This document shows, piece after piece, positions 24,400-34,403 of a stretch of 64,000 nt of DNA (within the stretch, counting starts at the first letter, position 1; every line of letters begins with the position of its first letter). The notes below the pieces were generated by a model. It saw only the letters and a program-made list of their open reading frames with translations, made no database searches and was not told where the DNA came from. This DNA comes from CAWKGV01 sp963849305 (lineage in GTDB: Bacteria; Pseudomonadota; Alphaproteobacteria; Acetobacterales; Acetobacteraceae). The position numbers and the translations under genes are program-made. The stretch spans positions 1-64,000 of the forward strand of contig CAWKGV010000010.1 of assembly GCA_963849305.1 (NCBI GenBank), read 5' to 3'.

Positions 24400-25539
24400 T
24401 CAATCACCTACGGCCGCTCCGGAACGCCCGCGCACCCGTTCCCAGCCGCGCCGCAACACCCCCTCCATTCGGGTCATCGGCGTCGACCGTTGCAGCAGCA
24501 AGTAGATGAACTCCGGCCCTAGCTGACCAAGGCTGCCCTTGTAACGATGTTCTCCAGCCATGAAGTCGTAGAGCCGGCCGCCTTCGGCGAGGTGCCGCTC
24601 GATGCATAGGCTGTGGCTGACCAGCCCCGGCTTGAGCCGCTGATCCGCCTCGTAGCGCAAGCCAGTGACATAGGCCAGGACGTGGCCGCGCAGCATCAGG
24701 TTGAACACGTAACCGAACGCCTCCTCGCCGGCGGCCACCCGCACCAGCTCCACCGTGTCGCGCGGGATGCAGGTCTCGATCAGCCGGCGCTGGAACCGTT
24801 CGAAGAACGGGAAGGCGAAGCCCCCCGGCTGGCTGCGCGCCTGCCACTGCGCCTGGTGCAGCGCCTTCAGCTCATCAAGCCAGGCGAGCGCGGTCGGCAC
24901 GTCCTCGGCCCGGGTCGCGGTCAAACCCCCGCGCTCCTCGTAGAGCCGCATCGAGCGGCGGATCTGCTGGCGCGTGTTCGCGCTCAGCGTCTCCAAATAG
25001 GGCTCGCCCGAGGCACGCAGCGTCTCCAGATCGACCCGCCAGGACGGCTTGCGCCCCGGCACCTGGACCAGCGCACCGGCGGGCGTGAGCCGGTCGCGGT
25101 CGCCCTCGGGCAGGGCCACGATGTGCAGCTCGTCGCGCCGCCGCCCGGCGACCACGGGGCCCGCGAGCAGGAACGCCGAGGCTGCGCGCTCCGCCTCCCC
25201 GGCCCAGGCGCGGTCCACCAGGAAACCATTGTATTCGTGCGCGATCACGTCCTGCTCGGGCGCGCCGGTGGCGTGGAGATAAAGCCCGTCCACCCGGATC
25301 AGGCCGGCCTCGCGCCGCCGCCTCGCCACCAGCGCGCCCAGCAGCACCAGCGCGCCCGATGTCTCGCCGATCAGCACCGTGGGCGGCGTCCCAAGCTCGG
25401 CGAGCCAGGCTCCGATCCAGTCCCAGCTCAGGAAGAAGGTGATATCGGCGCGCGCTTCGAGGTCGCGCCACAGCAGGCCGAGTTCCTCGCGGCTCAACTC
25501 GGACTGGATGTGGAACCGGATCGGGCTGCGCATGAACAT
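24400..25539 (-). CDS. CelD/BcsL-like GNAT acetyltransferase
   Basis: 379 residues. The C-terminal two thirds match the acetyltransferase_6 (CelD-type GNAT) fold: SANTRQQIRRSMRLYEERGG, LKALHQAQWQARSQPGGFAF, GYVFNLMLRGHVLAYVTGL and the closing block YDFMAGEHRYKGSLGQ. The family is linked to cellulose or exopolysaccharide modification in alphaproteobacteria. Start ATG 25539 (or the ATG six bases later). Confidence 0.75.
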   Translation of the reverse strand: MFMRSPIRFHIQSELSREELGLLWRDLEARADITFFLSWDWIGAWLAELGTPPTVLIGETSGALVLLGALVARRRREAGLIRVDGLYLHATGAPEQDVIAHEYNGFLVDRAWAGEAERAASAFLLAGPVVAGRRRDELHIVALPEGDRDRLTPAGALVQVPGRKPSWRVDLETLRASGEPYLETLSANTRQQIRRSMRLYEERGGLTATRAEDVPTALAWLDELKALHQAQWQARSQPGGFAFPFFERFQRRLIETCIPRDTVELVRVAAGEEAFGYVFNLMLRGHVLAYVTGLRYEADQRLKPGLVSHSLCIERHLAEGGRLYDFMAGEHRYKGSLGQLGPEFIYLLLQRSTPMTRMEGVLRRGWERVRGRSGAAVGD

Positions 25540-25548
25540 CGAAGCCAG

Positions 25549-25575
25549 GATGACAGGGATGACAGGGATGACGGA
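25549..25575. repeat. Short tandem GATGACAGG repeat
   Basis: About two and a half copies of a 10-bp unit (GATGACAGGG) between two divergent genes; possibly slippage within a GTCATCC-type dispersed repeat like those at 45290 and 60701. Confidence 0.5.
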
Positions 25576-25626
25576 ACGCGCTCATCTGCCGATCCGTCCA
25601 TTGCCTTCTGGCCCGGAGTGCCGCCG

Positions 25627-25968
25627 ATGATCAAGGTGCTGTCGCTGCTCACCCGCAAGCCCGGTCTCACGCACGAGCAATTCGTGCGGCATTGGCGCGA
25701 TATCCACGGCCCGCTCGCGCTCGGCGTGCCCGGCGTTCGCCGCTACGTGCAGGCGCATATCACGGGAACGCGCGGGCGCACCGACATCCAAGAAGCCGAG
25801 GTCGAGATCGATGGCATCGCCGAGCTGTGGTACGACGACGAAGCGGCGCTGGCGGCCTCGGCCGCCATGCCGGAGGCACAGCGTCTCTACGCCGATGGCG
25901 CGCTGTTCATCGGCCGGATCAAGACCTACGTGATCGAGGAGTTGGAGATCATTCCGCAGCGGGGCTGA
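25627..25968 (+). CDS. EthD-domain protein
   Basis: 113 residues, the usual length for EthD proteins, with the family pattern LLTRKPGLTHEQFVRHWRD then HGPLALGVPGVRRYVQ and YADGALFIGR. Dimeric alpha/beta barrel proteins of this type act as small oxygenase-like or lyase-like enzymes in degradation pathways; EthD itself is required with a P450 for ether cleavage. The 3' end overlaps the convergent cupin gene by 20 bp. Confidence 0.8.
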   Translation: MIKVLSLLTRKPGLTHEQFVRHWRDIHGPLALGVPGVRRYVQAHITGTRGRTDIQEAEVEIDGIAELWYDDEAALAASAAMPEAQRLYADGALFIGRIKTYVIEELEIIPQRG

Positions 25969-26476
25969 ACGCCGCGTCCACCGGCTTGTAGGGCAATCGT
26001 CGAATCTTCTCCACGTTCACGCCCTCGATCCGCAGCAGCGTGGTGGTGCCGTCGCGGCGCGGCGAATGCAGCACGCCGGGTTCATACAGATGCGCCATGC
26101 CGGGTTTCAGCGTGTAGTCGCGGATGCGCCTGGCCTTGCCGGGCTCGGTCTCGGTCGGCCGGGCCAGGCACTCCCAGTCGGTCATGATCGTCTCGCCGCC
26201 CGCCTGGCCATAGATCGCCCAAGTCGGGCCGTGATCGTGCGGCTGGGAGTTCTTCGCGCCCTGATAGGCGTGCGCCAGGATGGTGAAGCCTAGTTCGGGG
26301 TCTTCGTATAGCACTTTCCGCTCCGGCCCGTCCGGGCGGATGTTGGCCGCGACGAACTCAGGGTCCGTCAGCACCTCCTCGACCAGCGCGCAAACCTTTT
26401 GCCGCCCCGCCGGCCCCGGATCGGCCTGCAACGCCTTGCGACACTCGGCGGCGAACTGATCGAGGGTGTGGGGCAT
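25949..26476 (-). CDS. Cupin-fold, cysteine-dioxygenase-like protein
   Basis: 175 residues, start ATG 26476. A helical N-terminus is followed by a cupin barrel with a His pair in SQPHDHGPTWAIYGQ, GGETIMTDWECLARP, and LKPGMAHLYEPGVLHSPRRD, supplying a third metal-ligand histidine. This matches cysteine dioxygenase-type iron cupins in layout. The substrate is unknown. It overlaps the 3' end of the EthD gene and is 14 bp downstream of the 140-residue gene, with which it is probably cotranscribed. Confidence 0.7.
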   Translation of the reverse strand: MPHTLDQFAAECRKALQADPGPAGRQKVCALVEEVLTDPEFVAANIRPDGPERKVLYEDPELGFTILAHAYQGAKNSQPHDHGPTWAIYGQAGGETIMTDWECLARPTETEPGKARRIRDYTLKPGMAHLYEPGVLHSPRRDGTTTLLRIEGVNVEKIRRLPYKPVDAAFSPAAE

Positions 26477-26490
26477 GGTCGGTCCTTCGG

Positions 26491-26913
26491 TTATCGGCGA
26501 TAGGGATAGCAGCGCGCGCGATCGAGGGTGATGCCGAAATGATCGGCGAGCGCCCTGATGGCGGCGGCGTGCTGCGGGTAGGGGTCGGCGTTGGCCGCGC
26601 CGACCACGATCGGGCTGAAGGCGCGATCGGGCTTGCCGCCCGGCGGCAGCATCGCGGTGGCGTGCGCCACGCCGTCCTCGTCGCGCAGCGAGATAAACAG
26701 CGGCATCTCGCGTTTGATGTGCGCCTCCAATCCGATCGCCTGCTCGAAGAACACGGTCGAGGTCGGCTTGAAGGTCTCGATCGCCCGCTCGCGCTCGCGG
26801 CGGTAGTACTTCTCGACCGCGTGCCGCATCTCCTGGGATTCCGCCGCGGCCTCGGCCTCGGTCACGATGCGGAACCAGGTTTTGCCATCGGGCGCGTCGC
26901 AGACATATTCCAT
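26491..26913 (-). CDS. Conserved hypothetical protein upstream of the cupin gene
   Basis: 140 residues (MEYVCDAPDGKTWFRIVTEA), start ATG 26913 behind GGGAGGAACCG. Segments include EMRHAVEKYYRRERERAIE (helical, highly charged) and ATAMLPPGGKPDRAFSPIVV. No signal peptide or membrane segment. I do not recognise a characterised family; operon position suggests a shared pathway with the cupin protein. Confidence 0.6.
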   Translation of the reverse strand: MEYVCDAPDGKTWFRIVTEAEAAAESQEMRHAVEKYYRRERERAIETFKPTSTVFFEQAIGLEAHIKREMPLFISLRDEDGVAHATAMLPPGGKPDRAFSPIVVGAANADPYPQHAAAIRALADHFGITLDRARCYPYRR

Positions 26914-27051
26914 CGGTTCCTCCCGGCTTCGGCTTCGCTCGCCTTGGAACGCCGTGAGCCCCAAGACTAGAATGGACCGTGCGTGCGATCAAACGCGCGC
27001 GGCATTCCGGGGTGGCATTCCAGGGTGGCGTTGAAGGACGGGGGAACATAA

Positions 27052-28710
27052 ATGGCAACCGGATCACGCGCCGGCGAGCCGGACACGTTCGACTATGTGA
27101 TCGTGGGCAGCGGCGCGGCGGGCTCGGTGCTGGCGCATCGGCTGACCGAGGAGCCGGGCGCCACGGTATGCGTGCTGGAATCCGGCCCGCCCGACCGGCA
27201 CCCCTACATCCATGTGCCCGCCGGCTTCATCAAGATGCTGTTCAACCCGGATTACACCTGGCAGTTCAAGACCGAGCCGGGGGACGGGACGGCCGGCCGG
27301 CAAATCCCGACCACGCAGGGGCGCACACTCGGCGGGTCCAGTTCGATCAACGGCATGGTCTACAATCGCGGCCAGCGCGCGGATTTCGACAATTGGGCGC
27401 AGCGCGGGAATCGCGGCTGGGGCTACGTGGATGTGCTGCCCTACTTCAAGCGCACCGAGCGGCGGCTGGGGTTGTGCGATCCGCGCTATCACGGCACCGA
27501 GGGCCACCTGCCGGTGACCGACATCGACTGGATACACCCGGTCTGCGAGGCGTTCATCGAAGGCGCCGTGGGAATGGGCCTGCCGCGCTGCGTGGACTAC
27601 AACGCGGGTTCACAAGAAGGCGTCGGCTATTTTCAGCGGGCAATCCACAAGGGCTACCGCCATAGCGCCGCGCGCGTGTTCCTGCACACGGCGCGGGGGC
27701 TTGAGGTGCGCACCTTCACCCGGGCCGCGGCCATTCTGTTCGAGGACAAGCGCGCGGTCGGCGTCCGCACCGTCGATGAGCGCGACCGGGAGCAGGTTCA
27801 CGAGGTGCGCGCGCGGCGCGAAGTGATCGTCGCCTGCGGGACCGCCAACACCGCCAAGCTGTTGCAGATCTCGGGCGTCGGGTCCGCGGCGCTGCTGGCC
27901 GCGATCGGCGTGCCGGTGGTCCACGAGCTGCCCGGCGTGGGCGAGAACTTCCGCGACCACTACGCGGTGCGCTTCGTCGCCCGCGTGCGCGGCATCGCCA
28001 CCATGAACGAGCTGTCGCGCGGCCTCGGTCTCGCGGGCCAGATCGCGCGTTGGGCAACCGGCCGGCCCAGCATCCTGGCTTTGAGCCCGTCGCTCGTGCA
28101 TTGGTTCTGGAAGACCGACGACAGCCTGGACTTCGCCGATCTGCAAGGCGTGTTCAGCCCGGCGAGCTACAAGGAGGGCTTCGTCGGGTTGCTGGACGAT
28201 TATCCTGGCATGACCTGCGGGGTCTGGCAGCATCGGCCGGACAGTACCGGCTTTGTGCGCGCCCGCTCGTCCGACCCGTTCACGGACCCGGCGATCCAGC
28301 CGAACTACCTTGCCCATCCAAGCGACCGGCGGGTGCTGCTGGCTGGGATGAAGCTAGCGCGCCGGCTGCTGCGCACGCCGGAGCTGGCGCCCTACTTCGA
28401 TCATGAATCGCTGCCAGGGGACCGGGTGCAGTCGGACGCCGAGCTGCTGGATTTCGCCCGTCGCTACGGTTCGACCGCGTATCACCTGATCGGCACCGCG
28501 CGGATGGGGCCGGCCAGCGACCCGGGCGCTGTCGTGGACGATCAGTTGCGCGTCCACGGGCTGCGCGGGCTGCGGGTGGTGGATGCCTCGATCATGCCCA
28601 GCATGCCGTCTGCGAACACCTATGCCTCGACCATGATGATCGCGGAAAGGGCATCGGACATAATCCGCGGCCGGCCGGCGTTGCAGCCGATGGAAGGGGT
28701 CGCGGCCTAG
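27052..28710 (+). CDS. GMC-family FAD oxidoreductase (choline-dehydrogenase-like)
   Basis: 552 residues. The Rossmann motif is VIVGSGAAGSVLAHRL near residue 16, with the GMC signatures GRTLGGSSSINGMVYNRG and ARREVIVACGTANTAKLLQ. The active site is in the C-terminal AYHLIGTARMG (His) and MPSANTYASTMMI (Asn). Length and motifs fit alcohol/choline dehydrogenases acting on primary alcohols; the substrate is not evident. The adjacent convergent gene encodes a PQQ-cytochrome dehydrogenase-like protein. Confidence 0.88.
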   Translation: MATGSRAGEPDTFDYVIVGSGAAGSVLAHRLTEEPGATVCVLESGPPDRHPYIHVPAGFIKMLFNPDYTWQFKTEPGDGTAGRQIPTTQGRTLGGSSSINGMVYNRGQRADFDNWAQRGNRGWGYVDVLPYFKRTERRLGLCDPRYHGTEGHLPVTDIDWIHPVCEAFIEGAVGMGLPRCVDYNAGSQEGVGYFQRAIHKGYRHSAARVFLHTARGLEVRTFTRAAAILFEDKRAVGVRTVDERDREQVHEVRARREVIVACGTANTAKLLQISGVGSAALLAAIGVPVVHELPGVGENFRDHYAVRFVARVRGIATMNELSRGLGLAGQIARWATGRPSILALSPSLVHWFWKTDDSLDFADLQGVFSPASYKEGFVGLLDDYPGMTCGVWQHRPDSTGFVRARSSDPFTDPAIQPNYLAHPSDRRVLLAGMKLARRLLRTPELAPYFDHESLPGDRVQSDAELLDFARRYGSTAYHLIGTARMGPASDPGAVVDDQLRVHGLRGLRVVDASIMPSMPSANTYASTMMIAERASDIIRGRPALQPMEGVAA

Positions 28711-28729
28711 AGGTGGCCCTTACCGCCGC

Positions 28730-30748
28730 TCATTGGCCGAAAATCACGATCGTCGGGCTACCGGTCAGTGGAATTGACCCGCCGTTGTTGCCAGAGGCCA
28801 CCGCGACATACTGTTTGCCATTCTGTTCGTAGGTGATGACCCCGCCGGCGATCGGGCCGCCGGTGTTGAAGCTATAGAGCGTCTTCCCGTTGCTCGCGTC
28901 GAGCACGAGGAAATTGCCGTCGAGGTCGCCGGTGAACAGCACGCCGCCCGCGGTCGGTGTGAGCGCCGCGTACATCGGCGTCGCGTGCTTGACGCGCCAA
29001 GCCATCTTGCCGGTGCTCGGGTCGATCGCGTTGATCCACCCCGCCCATTTGCTGATCGGGTCAGCGGTGCCGTATCCATTGGAAAGCCCCGTATACGGCA
29101 CGGTCGCGACCCATTTCGGGTCGGGTCCAAGCTTGAACAAGGTGCACCAATCGATCGCGTTAACGTAAAGCAACCCGGTTGAAGGGCTGTACGCAGGCCC
29201 GTTCCACTGCACGCCGGCGACCGGGCAGACCCGCACGCCTTCGGGCGTCAGAGGGACATCGTGGTTCAGAACCGTGGTGACGGGCAGCTTGAACTGAAGT
29301 TTGCCATCGTCGCGGCTGACCACATGGAGGATGCCTTCCTTCCCCGCTGTCGCCACGAGCTTCTTGCCGCCAGCATCGAACAATGTGACCGCGGTGGCGT
29401 CCCAGTCGTGATCGTCGTTGGCCCGGAGCTGATACCACCATTTCAACGCGCCGGTCCGCGCGTCCAATGCGACGGTGGCGATCGTGAACAGGTCAGCACC
29501 TGGTCGCATCTTGTTGTTGAAGTCCGGCCCGGGATTGCCGACCGGCACGAACAGCGTGCCGCTCTCGCGGTCGAGCGCGAAGGTGACCCATGCCCCACCG
29601 CCGCCGTGCTTCCGGGAGCCTGGTTTTTCCCAAGTGTTGGCGCCGGTCTGGTGGTCGGGCGGGATCAGATCGAAGCTCCACGCGGGCGAGCCGTCCGCGA
29701 CCTTGAAGGCCATCATCTTGCCTTGGATACCCCAGTCGCTGCCGGCCTTGCCCACATAGACAACGTCATTCCACACGATGGGCGCGGCGCCGATCCCTTC
29801 GCCGATGGCCGGGTCGGCGACCTGCCGGCTCCAGAGGAGCGTTCCGGTCTTCGCATCCAACGCGTATAGAACGCCGTCCTGCGTGCCGCGAATGACGCGG
29901 CCTCCGGCCAGCGCGATCCCCGAGTTGGTCGCGTTCATCTCCTGACCCTGCGCCACGTGCTGGTTACTCCACCGCTTCTTGCAGGTGGTGGCGTCGATCG
30001 CGTAGGTGCCAAGGTGCGTGGTCGCGTACAGGATGCCGTCGTACAGCACGGGGCCAGTGTGAAAGGTGCCGATCTCGCCGAGCTGGAACATGCAGACCGG
30101 CCGAAGCTTGCCGGCATTGCCGACGTCGATCTCACGAAGTGAGGAATACCGCTCGCCGCGGTATCCTTTGTTGTACATCAGCCAACTTGCCGTATCGGCA
30201 TCCGCCCGATCGAGTTCGGCCTGCGTCGGCGTGTTGGTGGTCGGTTGCTTCACCGGCCCGTACAGTTCGCCGATCTTGACTGGCGGCGGGGTAGGGGCCG
30301 GCTGAGAGGAGATCGTGGTCGCGCCGGCCGAAAGGGCGAGCACGGTCGTCATCGGCGACCTTGGCGTGAACTTCTGGCTCCCCGCCTGCAATCCGTTTTG
30401 CGCCAGCATGAAAGCAACGACGTTAGCGTAGTCCTGGTCTGGGAGCGAATGGGGTTGACCGGGCGGCATCTGCTCCCGCACGAAGCTATACATATTCTCG
30501 ATGGTCTTGCCGTTCCATTTCTGGCTGAATAGCTGGCCCTTGAGCGCCGGCGCGCCGGCTCCCTGCAATTGAGCGCCATGGCAGGCGGCGCATTTTTGCG
30601 AATACTCCTGACCGCCTTGGCCGACTTGTTCCTGGTCGAACCAGCCGGTAGTGGCGCTCAGCGCGCTGAGCGGGGCGCTCAGGGCCATTGCAGCGGCGGT
30701 GACGGCAAGGCGCACGGAGCGCGTCCGCTGCGTAGGTGTCTTTGCCAT
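28730..30748 (-). CDS. PQQ-type beta-propeller dehydrogenase with N-terminal cytochrome c
   Basis: 672 residues, probably periplasmic. A signal peptide (RLAVTAAAMALSAPLSALSA) precedes a cytochrome c domain with heme site CAACH (residues 53-57) and a distal Met candidate in EQMPPGQPH. After a Pro/Thr linker, an eight-bladed quinoprotein propeller shows repeated motifs such as LDAKTGTLLWSRQV, LDARTGALKWWYQL, INAIDPSTGKMAWRV and LDASNGKTLYSFNTGG. In known quinohemoproteins the cytochrome is usually C-terminal; here it is N-terminal. Start ATG 30748, with a longer upstream reading judged non-coding. Confidence 0.8.
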   Translation of the reverse strand: MAKTPTQRTRSVRLAVTAAAMALSAPLSALSATTGWFDQEQVGQGGQEYSQKCAACHGAQLQGAGAPALKGQLFSQKWNGKTIENMYSFVREQMPPGQPHSLPDQDYANVVAFMLAQNGLQAGSQKFTPRSPMTTVLALSAGATTISSQPAPTPPPVKIGELYGPVKQPTTNTPTQAELDRADADTASWLMYNKGYRGERYSSLREIDVGNAGKLRPVCMFQLGEIGTFHTGPVLYDGILYATTHLGTYAIDATTCKKRWSNQHVAQGQEMNATNSGIALAGGRVIRGTQDGVLYALDAKTGTLLWSRQVADPAIGEGIGAAPIVWNDVVYVGKAGSDWGIQGKMMAFKVADGSPAWSFDLIPPDHQTGANTWEKPGSRKHGGGGAWVTFALDRESGTLFVPVGNPGPDFNNKMRPGADLFTIATVALDARTGALKWWYQLRANDDHDWDATAVTLFDAGGKKLVATAGKEGILHVVSRDDGKLQFKLPVTTVLNHDVPLTPEGVRVCPVAGVQWNGPAYSPSTGLLYVNAIDWCTLFKLGPDPKWVATVPYTGLSNGYGTADPISKWAGWINAIDPSTGKMAWRVKHATPMYAALTPTAGGVLFTGDLDGNFLVLDASNGKTLYSFNTGGPIAGGVITYEQNGKQYVAVASGNNGGSIPLTGSPTIVIFGQ

Positions 30749-30967
30749 GATCCGACATTTCCCCCGATAGCCGACATTTTCGCCGGTCCAGAGCGCACGG
30801 TAGTCTTCGCCCGAGCCTTGTGACAAGCACCCTGTCAATCCAGCCTGAGTTCAGCTTGATGCTCTCGCTCCTTGTGCCGCTCCCGGAGCGTGGTCGCGAT
30901 CAACAGGGCAGCTTCGTCCGGGAGGCGCGGTGCAAGGGATGGCCGGGCTCCGTATGTTAAGCCCCGC

Positions 30968-32236
30968 ATGTCCCAGCCCGATCCCGACGCCGCTGCCAGG
31001 CGTGCGCTCGCCCGCCACAAGGCCTTCGCCTCCTGCCTCCTGATCCTGATGGCCGGCCTGATCCTGCTGAGCTACGCGCTGCCGAGGAGTTGGGGCTCGG
31101 ACTGGCTGCAAGCCTCCTCGATCGCCGGCCTCGTCGGCGGCATCGCCGACTGGTTCGCGATCACCGCGCTGTTCCGCCATCCGCTCGGCCTTCCGATCCC
31201 GCACACCGCGATCATCCCGCACGAGAAGGAGCGGCTCGGCCGGGCGCTGGGTGGCTTCGTCGCCAGGCACGTGTTCACCGGGGCGGAGGTGGCGGGTGTG
31301 CTGGATCAGCTTGACTTGCCCGGCATCCTGCATCGGTTCCTTGCAGATCCGGTCTCGGCCCGGCCGGCGGCGGAGACCATCGCGGGCATGCTGCCGCGCG
31401 TGCTCACGTCGCTGGAGGATGGACGGGCGCGGCGGATGATCGCCCGCGTCGCCCCTCGCCTGCTCGGCGGTCCGGCAGCCGGCCTGGTGGTCGCCCGCGC
31501 CCTGCGCGGGGTGGTGGAGGGCGGGCGGCACCAGGAGGTGTTCGGCTTCATCCTGGCGCAGTTCAAGGAGCTGCTGGCCAGCAAGGAAGAGTCGCTCCGC
31601 GCTGCCATCGAGGACCGGGTGCGCGAGCAAGGCGGGCGGCTGGTCGGCTGGGCGATCGGCGCCCAGGTCGCGCGGCGGGTGCTGAACCTCGTCAACACCG
31701 AGTTGGACAAGATGAGCCCCGATGGCTCGGAGTTGCGCGCCGCGTTCGACGAATGGGTGCGCCGCGAGATCGCGCGCATCGAGGACGACCCGATGCGCGC
31801 GGCCGAAATTGGCCGGGCGATCCGCCGGGTGGTGGCGCATGAGAGCGTGATGGCGTGGGTTTGGGATCTATGGGCCCGGCTGCGGCAGGCCCTGGAAGCG
31901 GACGCTGCCCGCCCGACCGGGCGCACGGTCGCGACCATCGAAGGCGCGCTCGGCAACTTGGGCGCCATGTTGGAGAGCGATCCGGCGGCCCGTCAGCGGG
32001 TGCAGGCGGCCGCCGAGGGCGTGGTGCGGACTCTGCTGCCGGCGGCGCAGGTGCGGGTGGCCGATTTCATCGCCAAGGTGGTGGGCGGCTGGGACACCGC
32101 CACGATCACCGAGCGGCTGGAACTGCGCGTCGGCAAGGATCTGCAATTCGTGCGCGTGAACGGCACGCTGGTCGGGTTCCTGGTCGGGGGGGCGATTTAT
32201 GCCGTGCTGCGGGCGGCGTTCGGTCATGTGCTTTGA
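30968..32236 (+). CDS. DUF445 membrane-anchored protein
   Basis: 422 residues, start ATG 30968. One or two N-terminal transmembrane segments (FASCLLILMAGLILLSYALP), the DUF445 block SSIAGLVGGIADWFAITALF with RHPLGLPIPHTAIIPHEKER, a long helical cytoplasmic or periplasmic region, and a terminal hydrophobic segment FLVGGAIYAVLRAAFG. Widespread bacterial family without established function, sometimes called YjiN-like. Confidence 0.8.
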   Translation: MSQPDPDAAARRALARHKAFASCLLILMAGLILLSYALPRSWGSDWLQASSIAGLVGGIADWFAITALFRHPLGLPIPHTAIIPHEKERLGRALGGFVARHVFTGAEVAGVLDQLDLPGILHRFLADPVSARPAAETIAGMLPRVLTSLEDGRARRMIARVAPRLLGGPAAGLVVARALRGVVEGGRHQEVFGFILAQFKELLASKEESLRAAIEDRVREQGGRLVGWAIGAQVARRVLNLVNTELDKMSPDGSELRAAFDEWVRREIARIEDDPMRAAEIGRAIRRVVAHESVMAWVWDLWARLRQALEADAARPTGRTVATIEGALGNLGAMLESDPAARQRVQAAAEGVVRTLLPAAQVRVADFIAKVVGGWDTATITERLELRVGKDLQFVRVNGTLVGFLVGGAIYAVLRAAFGHVL

Positions 32237-33512
32237 GCGAGGTGCGGCTGATTGGTGGGCAAGGTCAGACGCTCGAAACCTCATAGTGGCCGCCCGCTGA
32301 CCTGAGAGAGCATGTTTCGGCTGGGCCCCAAAGCGGCTACTCGCCGGTAGTGCCTACAACGCCTTCAGCCCGGACATTGGCACTGGACTTATGCACCGGC
32401 CAAGTACCCGGTTCTCCTGGGGCGTCACCGCGTTTGCAGAATTCTTGGAAACCGTGTTGGCCGAGCTTGGCTCGCGGTTCCCGCCCTGGCCGACCGGCCG
32501 GAGGCGGCCGAGCCGCTGCTGGCCACGGTCCGGCGCTGTTGCACGACCGATCCTGCTGGCCCAGCCCGCCCGAGCCCAGGGCGAGGCGCCGGCACGCGCC
32601 GGATCGCCGGGGATGTTGCTGGCGGCAGGGGGGCCAAGGCGGCGGACGACTGGCCGGCGCTCGGGGCCGTGCGGCCGCGCTGCCCAGGCTGCAGGTCTAT
32701 TGCCGCTAGGCGCGGGCGCGGCTGCGCGAGTTTCTAGATGCGGCGATCGCCGGCGCCGAGGTGGTCATCACCCGCCAGGGGCTGTTCGGCGGCGGTGGTG
32801 GGATGTGGGGAGATGAGGGTGTGCACCCGAGGCCCTGAGGGTCTTGGCGGCGGGGCTGGCGCGTGTACAGCCACCGGACCTGTGGATCGCTTCCGTGTAC
32901 ACGGATGATAAACGGGTTGCTAAGCCGGCTGCTGGTGGCACGGGACAAGGACGTTGTGGCGGGCGTCGTGCGCAGTGCGATGGACCGGCCAGCTGCCATT
33001 GTGTCGACGCAAGATAGAAATGTCGTCCCTCTGCAAAATAGAGATGCCACGCTGCCGGGTCTTGGGGTCTCGAGAGCGGTGCTGTTCGGTCTGGGGGTGT
33101 CGCGGCTAGGCAAACGGGCCCGAACAGTAGCGTACTTTTTTGGGCGAAGCGGGGCGGGGCTGTCCGCGATGATCGCCATCATCATGCGGCGGCGCCGATA
33201 GGCGCGTTCGGCGCGATCGCGTTCATCATCGGGAAACACCACACCGGGACGCTGGCCCACCTGGGCCGCGCGTCTTCTCCAAAGGGACGGGGAGCGGCGT
33301 TCATCCGGCAGTAACTTTGTGTAGAGAAACTTATCGTCGCCGCCGACACGCAGCGAGGTAGGTCGTATGGATTCCTATTATCTCTGGATAGGAAAATCCC
33401 GTGGGATCGTCTGACCTCTGGCGCATACTTTCCAGTCCTCCACCCGAAGGAGATCGAGCGCCTGCTGGCCGAATAGGGCGGCTGGCGCGATGCTGCCGAT
33501 GCGCCGATCAAG
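32237..33512. other. Degenerate intergenic region with toxin-antitoxin-like scraps
   Basis: No intact gene. At 32718-32780 a short reading (REFLDAAIAGAEVVITRQG) resembles the core of a Phd/YefM-type antitoxin. An open stretch at 32863-33201 ending MIAIIMRRRR has no recognisable homology. At 33440-33475 a reading LHPKEIERLLAE ends in a stop just before the phosphotransferase remnant. The rest looks like decayed coding sequence whose frames are broken. Confidence 0.35.
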
Positions 33513-34403
33513 GTGACCGGTCCCCTGGGGTCCAACCGTTTTTCCCGCATCTTCCGCGGTAACGGGGGGATGTTCCCGTGTCCCGTTGCGATCAAGCAGT
33601 TCCTCTGGGACCCTTCTGGCGCTTCTCCCGCCAAATCCGCACGAACATATTGCCATGGCCTGCAGAAGATGGCCGAGATCACCGCCCGGCTGGACCTGCG
33701 GGCCACTGAACCGTACGCGCTGCTGGAGTCGCATGGTCTCGTCGTCGCGTCGTGGATTGAGGGGCCGACGCTGGCGAGATCGCTGTTCCGGGGATCAGCC
33801 GCGCGCACGCGAGAGTTGATCCGCGACGCCGGGATATGGCTGGCGCGTCTGCACCACGCGTGCGGCATAGAACGCCGGTCACCGGATATCGCGGGTATGC
33901 TCGCACAACTCGAGGCGGAGATTTCTGAAAAAGCTGACGGAACAGGGTCGTTGACCCGCCGCGCGCTCTCCCTGCTCCGCGCGGCCGGTCCGCTGCTTGC
34001 CACGCACCCAGTACCCTGGTCACGTCACTATGGTGACTTCAAGCCGGCCAACCTGATCGTGCGCGAATGTCGGCTGGTCGCGATCGACCTCGAGCTGTTG
34101 TTCGCCGCGCCGACCGTGAGTGATGCGGCCCATTTCCTCAATCACCTGCAACTCGGAATTCTATTCGCCGCGCGCTATGCCGCGATGGCGCGAATCTCCG
34201 AAGCTGACCGAGCTGTTCTGCCGGGGATATTCGGATGCCGCCGGCGAGCCGCTGCCGCACCGGCTGCTCCTATGGCAACGGTTGTACAACGCGATGTATC
34301 TCATGACCCAATATCGCGAATGGTCTCGCTCACCAATGGCTTGGCCGGTGCGGTTGGCACTGAGACATCTGGTCCGGACGCTGTGCGACACCCTGGCTGA
34401 CTG
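33513..34403 (+). pseudogene. Aminoglycoside-phosphotransferase-like kinase, frameshifted
   Basis: The first frame (33513-about 34190) reads FSRIFRGNGGMFPCPVAIKQF, LLESHGLVVASWIEGPTLAR, and the kinase catalytic loop SRHYGDFKPANLIV with Asp, Lys and Asn, then VAIDLELLF. Near 34190 the frame changes and the family-like C-terminus continues as KLTELFCRGYSDAAGEPLPH to TLCDTLAD. The start shown is GTG; a truer start may lie further upstream in another frame. Related kinases phosphorylate small sugars or lipids in envelope biosynthesis. Non-functional unless frameshifting occurs. Confidence 0.6.

Noticed and set aside
32863..33201. A 112-codon open frame
   Set aside because: No domain, poor ribosome-binding site, located in clearly decayed sequence; kept only as part of the degenerate region.
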